Assembly: GCF_031143425.1 (NCBI RefSeq) | Contig: NC_090445.1 | Location: forward strand, 816,308,317 to 816,372,316 | Direction: 5' to 3' | Source of the DNA: Pleurodeles waltl | Lineage: Eukaryota > Chordata > Amphibia > Caudata > Salamandridae | DNA: 64,000 nucleotides | In this document: piece by piece, positions 1 through 13,340 of the stretch | How positions within the stretch are numbered: position 1 is the stretch's first letter | Layout of the letters: every line of letters begins with the position of its first letter | Notes under the pieces: model-generated | Told to the model about the DNA's origin: nothing | The model's input: the letters and a program-made list of their open reading frames with translations, nothing else | The model's database searches: none | Program-made: the position numbers and the translations under genes

Positions 1-455
1 TTCTCAATCAAGCGCACTCACAGAGTCCCGGGCAGACCCCATCTCCGGTGGCCCAGCCTCGACCGTTGATAGCTAGACTCCTGAACTATCGCGACAGAGA
101 CCTTCTTCTACAATTATTCCACAAATCAGGACCTGTACGATTTGATAATGCAATGATCACAGCTTATCCAGACTTCACAGCGGAAGTGCAAAAGAAACGC
201 AGTTCCTTTTACCGGGTCAAGGAACGCCTCCGTGAACACAACATCAAATACGCACTGCTGTTTCCGGCCAAACTTCATGTACAAGACGATTCACATACAC
301 TCTTCTTCACCACACCGGAAGATGCATGGACTTGGCTACACGCTAAGGGCCTGGCTGACCCTTTGGACGCTAATAACTCTATGGAAAAATGGTCCTTCCC
401 CAAAACAAAACGTAGGCAACGTAAAAAAGCAAGGTGGCAAACCTACACTTGAACA
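1..455 (+). pseudogene. L1 ORF1p C-terminal domain, partial and frameshifted
   Basis: L1 ORF1p is an RNA-binding trimeric chaperone that coats the LINE RNA. What is visible is its RRM end and C-terminal domain: the family signature PRPLIARLLNYRDRD near 54-98, followed by a FDNAMITAYPDFT-like strand, the KKRSSFYRVKERLRE helix and the YALLFPAKLHV strand, ending with a TPEDAWTWL helix near 310-345. The stop is TGA at 450-452. The first about 45 bases encode THRVPGRP-like residues in a different frame, so a small frameshift lies near 40-50. The coiled coil expected upstream is outside the window. Confidence 0.8.
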
Positions 456-1159
456 GTCTCGCAAGGAATGCTCTCTTCTTCTACAGGCAACATCTCGCTT
501 TGTTAACACCTCACCTACAACCCTATCCACTCAAACCGAGGGTGACCCAAACCAGGAAGTAAACTCGGATTCGGCGGACTCTGATCGAGGCCCTACTCTC
601 ACTCCGCGCACGGCAGATGACATTTAATAAAAACCCATATACCATCTGAGCACCCAGCTAGTGTCATGCTCATCATGTTATGACACGTCCTGATCCAGGT
701 GGCTGACGGGGGCCGGGGGGCAGTGCCGGGAACCCCTGAACTCTGTACTCTAAGCAATCATGGTTCTGGGCAACAGACTCAATACCAGGAGCAACACAGG
801 CTGGGCAACCTAATGCTACGCTCGCCAGCACCCCCGCTCCATATGGACTGTTCCTTCACGCTGGAAATCACCAGAATTTCTCTTATTATGCCACAACCTC
901 AGTGGATGTTATACATAGTTACTGTTTGTTTTTTCACACGTGGGCTTTTTTCCATGCTATTTAAATGGGACCACGCTTACATCAAATCATGCTATGCCGG
1001 TCACACCAACAGACCCAAGTACATCAACAACAGGGGTGCAAACTGGTCAAATCCGGAGGGGGGCGGGCACGTTCACACTACAAGAGGGAGAGGCGACACA
1101 TATCACCTTTGCCTAGCTAAACTCATAAACCCCCTACGGCCTCTCAACAATACACCCCA

Positions 1160-4100
1160 AAATACAAGATACTCACATGGAATGTAAGAGGCATGGCAGC
1201 ATGGCGTAAGAGGCATCAAGTTTATGCGTTTCTCAGGAGACACCAGATACATATAGCTCTACTGCAAGAAACACACGTATCCCAATCCACACTGGAAAGC
1301 ACACGCTCAAAATGGAGAGGGCAACTTTACGGCACCACTTCCTCAACATATGCTCGGGGGTGGCGGTCTGGATTGCCCCAGGGGTCCCATTCGCCATGTC
1401 TCATACACAATGCGACCCAAATGGTAGATACGTGATATTGGAAGGCGTCCTAGATGGTTCGCCCTTAGCACTGACAGCACTATACGTCCCGAACACAAAC
1501 CAAGGTGACTTTCTGAGTACACTCACAACGGGCATCCTTAGCGAACCCACGGCGGACAGCATATGGGGAGGGGACTTTAACTGTGTCCTCGATACCCACA
1601 TGGACCGCTCATTTCCCCCGCTAGACACTTCTCCGGCCAACCGCGCATCTCTAGACCTGACGAAGTGGGTCTCCAATAATGGATTAAGAGACGTTTAGAG
1701 ACTGAGACATCCCACACACCGCGAATACTCCTTCTATTCCCCTGTCCACAAACTACATACTAGAATAGACATGCTCCTTACATCTGCATCCATAACCTCA
1801 AAAGTAAGTACATCTGAGTACTTAGCCCGCTCTATCTCCGACCATAACCCGCTTTACACAACTTTGGATTGGGGCCATACCCACACTCGCATACCAACAT
1901 GGTGGCTACAGACAGAAACCCTTACAGACCCTCCCTTTCATGCAGAGTTATCCAAGTGCTTGGCTGACTATTTCTCCCTGAATAGACATACAACATCATC
2001 CTGTGCTACCGAATGGGATGCCCACAAAGCAGTAATACGCGGACACTGCCTTGCAGCCACAGTGGGGGTTAGAAAGACACTCACTAGGGAGCTCCAGACA
2101 CTAGAGATTAAACTTCGCAAAGCCGAGATAGAAGTCTCCCGAAGTGAATCTGCACTAGCAGAACTAAACTCGCTCAGAAAAGACTACAGGGAGGCAGACT
2201 CTAGATTAAGTAAACATGATTACAGACACTACATGACGAAACAGCATGCTGAGGGAGATAGATTGGGCAGACCATTAGCATGGCTAATTCGCCAACCAAC
2301 ACAATCCTCAACCATAGGCGCGATTCGCTTGAACTCAGGTAACATTATCAACACTCAGGTGGAAATCAATGAGGCCTTCTTCACATACTATCGAGCTTTA
2401 TACACTCCTCCTCCCCCTTCAACTGAGCAGCAATTAGCTGAAATACTATTGGTGGTTCCCCAAAATCAACAAATCATTGACAACACAGATTCAATAGACG
2501 GCCCCATCACTATCGAAGAGATACGTCTACCTATGTCACAAACGGCTCGTAGCAAAACCCCTGGTTCAGATGACCTCCCTGTAGAGTATTTTAGCTCCCA
2601 TGCTGCTCGCCTTTTACAGTCACTCCGGGAGGTATTCAATGAAGCACGCAGTAAGATACAACTCCCTGACTCGATGCGCGAAGCCCTGATAGTCGTGCTT
2701 CCCAAACCAGGGCGCAATCACCCTAGACGTGAAATCATACAGACCGCTTTCCCTGCTAAATTCAGATTGTCAGTTATTAGGGAAAGTCCTGGCAAATAGA
2801 TTACTTCCCTACCTACCAAACTTAATACACTCCGATCAGTCAGGATTTATTCCGGGCAGGAGCACCTTTTTAAACATTAGAAGACTAATTCATATAATGC
2901 ATCACGTTACGGAGACAGAAGCAGCGGCCCTCTCCCTAGACATAGAAAAAGCGTTTGACACATTAAGCTGGGACTTCCTCGTCCGCACGCTAAAAGCAAT
3001 TGGTTTTGGGCACAGCTTCATCAACTGGATTAAAACACTGTATTCTAAATCTACAGCTCGAGTTAAGACGGGTCAGGTTATATCTGAAGCATTCCCCATA
3101 GGTAGAGGCACTCGACAAGGCTGTCCATTATCCCCCCTAATAGCCATGGAACCATCAGCAATCAAACTACGAAGCAACACCCGCTCATGGGGCATCTTAG
3201 AATTTAATACATATCACATTATTTCCTTATATGCTGATGACGCCCTAATATACCTGCGTAACCATGCCACTTCCATGGCAGGAGTAATGTCACTGCTGGA
3301 CTCATTCGCACTAGCCTTCGGTCTGCGCATAAACTGGACAAAATCTTCCCACTCACTCCAGTAACGAGCAATTCTCACTTGACATTGCCCCAATATCAAC
3401 TACCATGGTCGCTCACTACTTTCAAATACTTAGGCATACAAATCTACCACTCCATTACTGACCTAAATGAGGGCAACCTGGACAGAGCACTGAGATCCAC
3501 CCGAAGCTTTCTCTTGTTTTGGTGCTCACTCCCGTTGTCCCCCATGGGCCGGGTAGCCATAGCCAAAATGCTCATTCTACCTCGGTTTCTATACTACTTC
3601 ACTGCCCTCCCACTGCCCCTGCCACGTGCGTTCTTCCACAAGCTTCACTCTCTACTGACAGACCTGCTCTGGGGCAAGGACAGAGTAGCACTATCAATAA
3701 CGCAGTACCCACAGGAGGCAGGGGGACTGGGCTTGCCAAACTTCGAATTATATTATGCGGCGGCTCAGCTGCTCCGGCTCAGCTGCTCTGGCTCTGCTCT
3801 GGCTCACCACATGGCTTAGGATACCTCCACCCACAGAAAGCATAGGGCTGCGCGCATACACTGCACCACAAACGATCTTAACTTCACTGCTGTCTGGCTC
3901 CCATCGTCCGCCGTTAAAGTCCATTCTACTTGAAACAGCAAGATTTTGCTGGCGCAGATAAGTACAAGACAAGACCACTACACCTCCTTATTCCCCCTTA
4001 TCGCCACTGTCCCAATTACCGGGAATCCATGCACTCTCAATATACCATGACATGCGTGCCATAAGTATATTAAATGTGGGGGAAATGTTACTCAGACTCC

Positions 4101-4886
4101 ACAATGCGCACCTTTGCAGAACTTGTGTCCGCAGGGGTAATGCACTCAGGAGCTTTCCTGACACATAGTGCTATCAAAAACCTTCTTATTAATCTATGGG
4201 GCTCTGGTAATGCAGAACCATGTCAATCCCATATGCTCACTGCAATCCTCACTGTAGGTGATGCAAAAAGCATCATAACTAAACTATATAAATTGCTTCT
4301 AACGGAGGCCTTCCCGGAACTGACGCACGCAAAAACACGGTGGGACACCGTTCTCCCAACACCATTAACACAAAAGGCCTGGATCGCAGCCCTCACACTG
4401 ATCAAGACTGTGTCCCGCAATACTAGACTCCGATACACCCAATTTAATTATATTCATCACTCACCGGCCCGCATTCAAAGGATGTACTCGAACACAAACC
4501 CAGCGTGTCCTAGATGCGCTACCCCAGCGGCTGACTTCTATCATATGGTCTGGAGCCGCCACCCAGTCAACACGGCCTGGCAACAAATCACTGATACCAC
4601 AGCAGACATAGCGGGCTAGACTCTCACGCCCACACCCGAATCCTGCTTGCTCGGCATACGTCACCGAACTAAGGGTAGCAAGCACCTACACAGATTTATA
4701 GATTTAGCATTTGCTGTCTTTAAGCGCCTGATTGCCATGCATTGGAAAACCCCACACGCTCTCCCACACACCATCTGGTCCCGCGACCTGCATAGTCATT
4801 CGCTAGCTGAGGCGCAGACATTACGCCAGCTACAACACAAAGGCCTGATACAGGGCGGGACGAAATCTGGGACATTTTCGTGGTGA
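1160..4886 (+). pseudogene. L1 ORF2: apurinic-type endonuclease plus reverse transcriptase, decayed
   Basis: Endonuclease motifs occur in the right order: TWNVRGM (about 1176-1196), QETHV (about 1264-1280), a YVPN segment near 1480, GDFNCVLD (about 1570-1595) and SDHNPL near 1840. The reverse transcriptase follows with SYRPLSLLNSD (2732 on), QSGFIPGR, the catalytic LDIEKAFD (about 2938-2960), RQGCPLSP (about 3113-3135) and YADD at 3230-3241. The palm between RQGCPLSP and YADD is a few residues shorter than usual. Near the end are a CPRC segment (about 4507) and FYHMVWS, typical of the Cys-rich C-terminus. The frame is broken near 1345, by a stop at 1696-1698, near 2730-2800, near 3361-3379, at a small duplication around 3760-3800, and beyond. 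It cannot make a full enzyme. Confidence 0.88.
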
Positions 4887-5404
4887 ACATAGAAGCCAGG
4901 GACCACGCGTACCCCCCCTGAAGTATCCAACACTCTGAATCTGCCTCCCTGTTCTATACCACACATCCCCACCACGGCCTCCAATTTGTTAGTTCTGACA
5001 CTCTTATATTCTACATCAGTGCAACAAGGGTGACACTTAAGGATACCTACCCCAAATCAAGGTCCCTTTGGAATCGGTATCTTGACTCGCTCATTTCGCT
5101 CTGGATGCGGGTCATCACGTCGCCCCCTCCAACTCCATCAACAGCTCCGCAGCTTATTTACACCCACAACTGACATGTCCCCCCCTTCTTTCCCCATCCT
5201 CCTTGACAGGCATGGCCCACCCCACTCTTGTAATTAAAACGTGCATATTGGCACCCAGATATGTCCCTAGTTACCAGTTACACAGTTTCTAAGTTGTATT
5301 TTTATGCAAAAAAACGCAACTGCACCGTACTAGATTACAAATATATGCAGACAAACTGTAAAATCCTGAATCGTGTATTGCAAGAATGTTTATGTATAAT
5401 GTTT

Positions 5405-5431
5405 AATAAACAGATTAAAAAAAAAAAAAAA
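5405..5431 (+). other. L1 polyadenylation signal and poly(A) tail
   Basis: AATAAA at 5405-5410 is followed six bases later by a run of 15 A (5417-5431). This marks the 3' end of the LINE insertion. Confidence 0.85.
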
Positions 5432-5460
5432 CTCCGAACATGGCCATGTAACATGCCTGA

Positions 5461-5517
5461 GATCATGGAATTGTCCCTCCAATGCCATTCTGGCATTGGG
5501 GGGACAATTCCATGATC
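5461..5517. repeat. 57-bp near-perfect palindrome
   Basis: Arms of about 27 bases beginning gatcatggaattgtccc are inverted around a short centre (ccattctgg) with a single mismatched pair. RNA from either strand would fold as a long hairpin. It lies 29 bases after the L1 poly(A) tail, inside the LTR-like repeat. Confidence 0.9.
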
Positions 5518-7482
5518 CCCCAGGTCTCTAGCATAGTACCGGGTACTGCCAAACTGTCTTTCCGGGGTCTCCACTGTAGCTGCTGCTGTTGCCAACCCCT
5601 CAGACAGGTTTCTGCCCTCCTGGGGTCTAGGCAGCCCTGGCCCAGGAAGGCAGAACAAAGGACTTCCTCTGAGAGAGGGTGGAACACCCTCTCCCTTTGG
5701 AAATAGGTGTGAGGGCTGGGGAGGAGTAGCCTCCCCCAGCCTCTGGAAATGCTTTGATGGGCACAGATGGTGCCCATCTCTGCATAAGCCAGTCTACACT
5801 GGTTCAGGGATCCCCCAGCCCTGCTCTGGCACGAAACTGGACAAAGGCAAGGGGAGCTCCTCCAGTGTGTCCCAGACCTCTGCCATCTTGGAAAAAGAGG
5901 TGTTTGTGGCACACTGGACTGCTCTGAGTGGCCAGTGCCAGAAGGTGACATCAGAGGCTCCTTCTGATAGGCTCTTAACTATCTTGGTAGCCAATCCTCC
6001 TGCCTAGGTAGCCAAACCTCCTTTTCTGGCTATTTAGAGTCTCTGCTTTGGGGATCTCACCAGATAACGAATGCAAGAGCTCACCAGAGTTCCTCTGCAT
6101 CTCCCTCTACACCTTCTGCCAATGGATCGACCACTGACTGCTCAGGACGCCTGCAAAACCGCAACAAAGTAGCAAGACGAGTACTAGCAACCTTGTGTCG
6201 CCTTATCCTGCCGGCTTTCTTGACTGTTTCCAGGTGGTGCATGCTCTGGGGGGTAGCCTGCCTCCTCCCTGCACCAGGAGCTCTGAAGAAATGTCCTGTG
6301 AGTCGACGGAATCTTCCCCCTGCAACCGCAGGCACCAAAAGACTGCATCACTGGTCCTCTGGGTTCCCTCTCAGCACTATGAGCGTGGTCCCTGGAACTC
6401 AGCAACTCTGTCTAAGTGACTCCCACAGTCCAGTGACTCTTCAGTCCAAGTTTGGTGGAGGTCCAGTCCTTGCATCCCCACGCTAGACTGCATTGCTGGG
6501 TACTGCGTGATTTGCACCTGCTCCGGCTCCTGTGCACTCTTCCAGGATTTCCTTCGTGCACAGCCAAGCCTGGGTCCCCGACACTCTAACCTGCAGTGCA
6601 CAACCTTCTGAGTTGTCCTCTGGCGTCATGGGACTCCCTTTTGTGACTTCGGGTGGACTCCGGTTCACTTTCCTTCCAAGTGCCTGCTTAGGTAATTTTG
6701 CGGGTGCTGCCTGCTTCTGCGAGGGCTCCCTGACTTGCTGGGCGCCCCCTGTGTCTCCTCCTCCAAGTGGCGACATCCTGGTCCCTCCTGGGCCACAGCA
6801 GCACCCAAAAACCTCTACCACAACCCTTGCAGCTAGCAAGGCTTGTTTCGGTCTTTCTGCATGGGAACACCTCTGCAAGCTTAATCGCAACGTGGGACAT
6901 CCACCCTCCAAAGGAGAAGTTCTTAGTCCTCTTCTTTCTTGCAGAACTCCAAGCTTCTTCCAACAGGTGGCAGCTTCCTTGCACCCCTAGCTGGCATTTC
7001 CTGGGCTCCTGCCCACTCTCGACACTGTCGCGACTATTGGACTTGGTCCGCTTGTCTTACAGGTACTCAGGTCTGGAAATCCACTGTTGTTGCATTGCTG
7101 GTGTTTGTTCTTCTTGCAGAATCCCCCTATCACGACTTCTGTGCTCTCTGGGGGTAGTAGGTGCACTTTACACCTACCTTTCAGGGTCTTGGGGTGGGCT
7201 ATTTTTCTAACCCTCACTGTTTTCTTACAGTCCCATAACCCTCTACAAGCTCACATAGGTTTGGGGTCCATTCGTGGTTCGCATTCCACTTTTGGAGTAT
7301 ATGGTTTGTGTTGCCCCTATACCTATGTGCTCCTATTGCAATCTACTGTAATTTTACACTGCTTGCATTACTTTTCTTGCTATTACCTGCATAATTTTGG
7401 TTTGTGCACATATATCTTGTGTATATAACTTATCCTCATACTGAGGGTACTCACTGAGATACTTTTGGCATATTGTCATAAA

Positions 7483-7488
7483 AATAAA
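7483..7488 (+). promoter_or_regulatory. AATAAA polyadenylation signal in LTR-like repeat
   Basis: AATAAA followed by a T-rich downstream element (acctttatttttag). This is the expected layout of the end of an R region in an LTR; the function is inferred only from position. Confidence 0.35.
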
Positions 7489-7728
7489 GTACCTTTATTT
7501 TTAGTACTTCTGTGTATTGTGTTTTCTTATGATATTGTGCATATGACACCAGTGGTATAGTAGGAGCTTTACAAGTCTCCTAGTTCAGCCTAAGCTGCTT
7601 TGCCATAGCTACCTTCTATCAGCCTAAGCTGCTAGAAACACCTCTTCTACACTAATAAGGGATAACTGGACCTGGCACAAGGTGTAAGTACCTCTGGTAC
7701 CCACTACAAGCCAGGACAGCCTCCTACA

Positions 7729-9253
7729 GCTGTCCAACCTGATATTTTGTTTAAAGTTTATGGTCTTGAGCAGCAGGGTCGGACTGGTCTATAGGACATT
7801 TGGGTAGTGCTTGTTGGGCTGTCCTGACAGATTAGGGCCTGAGCCATTTGTTGGCTGTTTGTTAGCCTGTTTTATGGTCTGCTGGGTCAGTTTGTACTGT
7901 TGGTTTCACTGATATTAAAAAGAATATTGCCTGCAGCAAACTCAAAACAATGAGATCCTCCATACTTAAAGATACAGCGTGTCTTTGCAAGTTCAATACT
8001 ACCCCAATTTTTGAACATAGGCCTCATATATAACTTTCTAATTCACTATTGAGGCCACTTTTATTTTGGTGCCAGCTGTCCCAATCTTACCCTGTTGAAC
8101 AGGCATAGGTGGAGTGAGGAATGGTTGGGACATCTGCTCTGATGGACTTACTGTTTTCTATATAGCTCAAAGTGATTGTGATATGTAAAGAAGCAATCAT
8201 AGTATATAACTGATTAGGACATGCAGTAGTAGACTAGATTAGTGTCCTCCAATCGGACAAGACCCTTAGTAGATATGTCTAATGTGAGCATAGGTGGATT
8301 AAGCAGATTAAGTGAATTACTATGTAGCCTGTATGAGCTCACTTGGCTGTCGGCCACTGAGTACTATGGAACTAGTGTTAATGTGGGCCAGAAGAGTTAT
8401 ATATGTATTGACATTACTATGTAATACCCAGGCTAGTCATAGGTCATCCCTCAATTACGTCCCTGGATTTAGAAAGTAATGTGATGATTTGTCTGTACCA
8501 TGTCTGTGGTGTGTAAACTGTAGATTGTACTGGAAGGTATGGTTATCTCTCTCCATTCTGGCCCAGGGTTGTGGAATAATGTAGTTATCTTAGAAATAAT
8601 GATGCTCTGTGAAACAGAAAGATGCCAGTCTTCCAAAGTTTCCAGGATACACACAGAACATAGAGAGCAGACAAGGAGACAAAAACAGTGCTTGCTTTCA
8701 AAAAAGGGTTGGATTGATCTATCCCTGAGAAAGTTGAGTTTTCTGCTGAAAAGGTTCACGAGAAAACTGAACTACAAATGCTGCAAGGAAGAGTAAATCC
8801 AAGGTGCTCTGGTAGTGACATGGTCTTGCATATTGATGGAATATGTCCCCAGTGTGAAATACCTGCTCTACCACTATTGAAGACACAATGAGTAGAATGT
8901 GAATAGTGAATATGATGGGTCCTCCCCATTATCGACTCTGCTCATAGTAATGAAGGAGGAGAATTAAAAGATTTGTGGTTCATAGATATACAACATTTCA
9001 CACATACTAAAGGCATATATAAAATCGGTCCCAATGTATTACATGTGTGAGGATGAAGGTGCTTAGGGGGACTTAATGTAAGAGCTGTACTATAAGTCCA
9101 AAACTCTGCTAAAGAACCATGCAGATTTTTTCTCTAAACAATAACTTAGACATAGAATATGCATATTGAAACAAGTATAAAAGAATGTCAGAAAGAGTTT
9201 ATGATTAGGAGATGATGTTTACATAGCTAAATCATGTTGAGTGGGAAACATAC
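7729..9253. other. AT-rich spacer, no gene seen
   Basis: Unique-looking sequence with only short chance open frames on both strands. I recognise no domain, repeat end or RNA gene. Confidence 0.6.
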
Positions 9254-9254
9254 A

Positions 9255-9329
<75 letters not shown>
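9254..9329. repeat. (TG)n(TA)n(TG)n microsatellite
   Basis: A core of alternating TA (9267-9317) is flanked by TG runs on both sides. The right TG run is continuous with the TGTTGG start of the following repeat. Confidence 0.95.
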
Positions 9330-12304
9330 TGGAAAATGGGTTATTTGTAAGGGCAGGTAAGTAGCTACACTTAGCAATAGGCCACTAACCTCCACTTAGG
9401 TCCAGTTAGGTCTCAGTAAATTAAACCCAGCTCAACCCTTGGTAGCTTGGCAACGAGCGACAAGGCTTAACTTAGGAGACAAAGGGGGTGATTCTGACCG
9501 CGGCGGACGGCGGTCGCCGCCCGCCAAGCGGTTCCCGCCGAAAGACCGCTCAGCGGGCAAAAGACCGCGGCGGTCATTTTGGCTTTCCCACTGGGCCGGC
9601 GGGCGACCGCCGAAAGTCCGCCCGCCAGCCCAGCGGGAAACACCCTTCCCACGAGGACGCCGGCTCAGAATGGAGCCGGCGGAGTGGGAAGGTGCGACGG
9701 GTGCAGTTGCACCCGTCGCGAATTTCAGTGCCTGCAAAGCAGACACTGAAATTCTTTGTGGGGCCCTCTTACGGGGGCCCCTGCAGTGCCCATGCCATTG
9801 GCATGGGCACTGCAGGGGCCCCCAGGGGCCCCGCGGCACCCCCTACCGCCATCCTGTTCCTGGCGGGAGAACCGCCAGGAACCGGATGGCGGTAGGGGGT
9901 GTCAGAATCCCCATGGCGGCAGAGCGCGCTCCGCCGCCATGGAGGATTCTCAAGGGCAGCGGGAAGTCGGCGGTACACCGCCGACTTTCCGTTTCTGGCC
10001 GCGGCTGAACCGCCGCGGTCAGAATGCCCAGCGGTGCACCGCCAGCCTGTTGGCGGTGCTACCGCCGACCTCCGCCATGGCGGTAATTACCGCCAGGGTC
10101 AGAATGACCCCCAAAGTGTAAAGCATTCAAGTATCACAAAACAGTAATTAAATAAAACACAGGAAACAGTTTAAAAATCCAAAATCAATTTATAAAAATA
10201 GGAAATATTTTTAGCTTTAAAATGACACCAACATGAATAACATTGGATGAGGGGAACTGGAGATATGAATTTTTAAAGAATTATTGCTTTCTAGCACATG
10301 GAAACAAAAAGCGCCAATCTGGTCATCTGGTCATCTGGTCGCACCTCGACCGGGGCAAAGTCAAAGTTTAAGGCCGACCGCGATAGAGCCTGGATAGGCT
10401 ACAGCCCGCGGGAGGCTTCGGTCAAACATTTACCTTAGGACTTAGTCGTTTTTCTGGAGATTTTCTTCAGCAGGACGAACCTACCAGTCCAATTCGACCT
10501 CCTGGAACTCTTCCTCGGATATGCGTTGCGGGAGCCCTCCGTTGAGATTTTTACCATCAGACTTAGTTGTTTTTTTGTGGTGACAATCCTTCGACCGGGG
10601 CAAACCTGAATCTTGATCCGATGTCCGTGGAGCCCTTTTCGGATTCGCTGGCTGGGAGGTCACGGTCAACTTCCTAGACTTCTCCAAACTTCTGGATCTT
10701 CTTCCAGATGTTCTTTTAAGGTTCTTTTGAGGTCCACAGTTCACCCCAAGGTTCCAGAAGCTCTGAGATGCTCCTTGAGGGTGTGCGGACTACAACTCCC
10801 AGAATGTACCTGACGCAAACTCCTTTTTGGCCACTGGACCTTGGTCAGCTGGTTGGTTTCTTCAGGAGTTGGTGCAGGGGACTCTGGTTAGCAAGTTTTC
10901 ACCTGTAGCAAACAGGGAGTCCCTTCTAGAACCAGTTGAAGCCAGGCGAAGTTCTTCTTGTGGTGAAGCCAAAGTGTGCAGCTGTTGCAGTCCGCCAGAG
11001 TGCAGTGTCCAGGTGCATGCCAGGGGTCCAGCAGGGCAGTCCTTCTTCTCCTGTAGTTCTTCCTTGTTGGAATCTGATTGGGATCTGAGGTGTGGGTGAA
11101 GGTCTGCCAGTTTTATCCTTGCTCCTGTTTGAAAAACAGGGGGGTCCTGGTTCTCCAATCAGGGGCAGGGTCCTTTCCCACGTGATGACCACTTCCTGGG
11201 AAGTGTGTCAAAAATCGATCCCAGGGAGCAACATTCCTCAAAAATCCATCATGGCTAAAAGTGATTTTTGGAGGTTACATCTGGCTGAGCCAACCCACTG
11301 GAGTGGCTAAAAATCCTAAACACATCCCTCTCCTGCCCTCTCCTAATCTAATCAAGGGGGTACCTAATTGTCTGGGTTTGCAGGATGTGAGGGTCTTGCT
11401 GGGTTGCTCCAAATGTCCCTCTCTGCCTTTGAAGACCAGTTTGGCAGCCCTCCCCCTTCCTACTTCCCCATCTGCTGAGGGGAGATCTCCAATCCCGGGC
11501 AAATCTCTTTGTGCTAAGCCAGGCCACTTCACACCTCATCAAGGCAGGCTGGCCAGGCTGCCAGAGGCTGGCCAATCAGAGCACAGCAGCAAATACACTG
11601 CAGGGCTGGAGTTGGCAACTTTTCATTTAAAGTTTAAAACTCTTTACCTGAACAAGTTATATTAAATCCAACAACTGGAAGTTGTGGGATTTCTTATAAC
11701 AATTAATTTGATACCAAACTTCTAATATCTGTTACTTCAGGGAATTTTAAAAATTAAAATAAAATCCCCCCATTCTAGCTTATGGAGACCATTCACTTCA
11801 ATGAGGGAAAAACGAATTTGACTGTTTTACCTCACCAGGGCTTATAAAACTATTTTTATAAGGTCCCTGCTTGTAGTTACATGGCACCCAGCCCTAGGGG
11901 CACATAGGGCACACCTTAGGAGTGACTTATATGTAAAAATAAGGTAGTTTAAGACTTTGAAACTACTTTTAATTCCAAAGTCGAATTTGCATGTAACTTT
12001 AAATTAAAAGCAGCCAGCAAGGCATGCCTGCCTTTACAATGACACTGGGCACCTCAGCAGTGCACCTATGGGGCATTACCTATGTAGGGGTCCCTAAACA
12101 TCCATGCCCTACCATATACTAGGGACATATAGGTAGGTGAAATTTGCCAATTATAGTTAGCCTAATTTGCATATCCACTTTACACAGAGCACTGGCTCTG
12201 GGATTGGTAAGCAGTACCCAGGGCACAGCCAAGAGTCTGTAACCACCAGTACCTGTCCAAAAGGTTTGGGGGTGACCAGGGCAAAAAGGAGGACTTTCCT
12301 ATAA
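9327..12304 (+). mobile_element. Long LTR/TIR-like repeat (about 2.35 kb without its nested MITE)
   Basis: It begins TGTTGGAAAATGGG at 9327 and ends GGACTTTCCTATA near 12304. The ends are a short imperfect inverted repeat (TGTTGGAAA against TTTCCTATA), as expected for an LTR or a TIR element. No open frame in it has recognisable protein similarity. A MITE (9484-10112) is nested inside and duplicates AAA. TA/TG microsatellite flanks both ends, so the insertion target was probably a microsatellite and the duplication is unreadable. Classification as a solo LTR is likely but not shown. Confidence 0.5.
9484..10112. mobile_element. Harbinger-type MITE built of serial palindromes
   Basis: Terminal inverted repeats GGGGGTGATTCTGACC (left) and, read inward, GGGGGTCATTCTGACC (right), then GGCGG motifs on both sides. 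A 3-bp direct duplication AAA flanks it (9481-9483, 10113-10115). The body is a row of hairpins: 9721-9753, a perfect 51-bp palindrome at 9773-9823, 9841-9897 with one mismatch, about 9909-9951, and 9963-9986. It is very GC-rich against AT-rich flanks. It has no coding capacity. TIR sequence and 3-bp duplication tie it to the long Harbinger copies in this window. Confidence 0.88.
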
Positions 12305-12691
<387 letters not shown>

Positions 12692-12910
12692 GCATCACTC
12701 TTTGATAACAATTGGTGAAAAATAAATCTGGTATGGATCAGGAACTGATGTTATTTTGGTTTGCCCTTTGGTAACTTAAGCCATAAAAAACCTATAGCTA
12801 TAGCTAGTAAGAATCTTGGTACAAAGTTAATATTCACCGGTGTTTCTCTCCAAGGGAGGAAAAGACAAGGATGTTCTGTGATCTTGTGCTCAACACTAAA
12901 CTGACTAAGG

Positions 12911-12957
<47 letters not shown>
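12911..12957. repeat. (TA)n microsatellite
   Basis: Uninterrupted alternating TA of about 46 bases. Confidence 0.95.
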
Positions 12958-12960
<3 letters not shown>

Positions 12961-13340
12961 ATGGATATGTGTATGTTTCTATGTGGATCTATGTATGTGT
13001 CTATATTATTCTACACTTGACATGTGCGTAGGTCATTGCATAGTTTCTAAATAAGTTGCTTGATTAGATGCTTATGAGTCTGTGTTTTATTTTATCTATC
13101 ACAATAGGTAAATATTATCTTAAATATTTATCTACAAGCATTTCGCTATTGAAATATTGTGGTAAGATAAAATACTGTTATAAAGTGCACAAATAAATTA
13201 ACTTCAAATAGGGTAACTCTTGAAAGTCTGTGTTTACACAATACAACTTTAAATCTCAGTATACTATATTCCTCACACATTTATTCACTTGATTATGTAA
13301 TAATGTATCTATATATTTACTCTCTAATCCTACTGTACAA
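12958..13340. other. AT-rich spacer, no gene seen
   Basis: No open frame of note, no repeat ends recognised. Confidence 0.6.

Larger units (their letters stand above)
1..5431 (+). mobile_element. L1-type LINE, 3' portion, 5' end outside window
   Basis: The stretch holds, in order, the C-terminal domain of an L1 ORF1 protein, a decayed ORF2 (endonuclease then reverse transcriptase, then a Cys-rich C-terminus), a 3' UTR, an AATAAA signal and a 15-base A tract. This order is diagnostic for an L1-clade non-LTR retrotransposon. The 5' end is upstream of base 1, so target-site duplications cannot be tested. Several frameshifts and in-frame stops mean the copy is dead. The base following the A tract enters a different repeat (LTR-like, from 5432), so the LINE probably jumped into that older repeat. 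Confidence 0.9.
5432..7728 (+). mobile_element. LTR-like repeat, 5' part lost
   Basis: No coding frame survives. The right end closes with CAGCCTCCTACA (5'...CA-3', as LTRs do) at 7717-7728. Internal landmarks fit a long LTR or terminal unit: a TATA-like tatttagag at 6031, pyrimidine-rich acceptor-like stretches near 6940, 7110 and 7230, and AATAAA at 7483. The left end does not show a matching TG start and is cut by the L1 tail, so the boundary is a guess. Class (ERV, Gypsy or other) cannot be decided without the internal region. The call rests on form and on resemblance to a repeat I believe is common in newts, which I cannot verify here. Confidence 0.45.

Noticed and set aside
5520..7210. 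Open frames of 70-150 codons on both strands in the LTR-like repeat
   Set aside because: They are mutually overlapping, have no family resemblance and occur equally on both strands.
9439..10147. Several GC-rich open frames of 120-190 codons
   Set aside because: They fall within a hairpin-rich MITE and are open on both strands because of base composition and symmetry.
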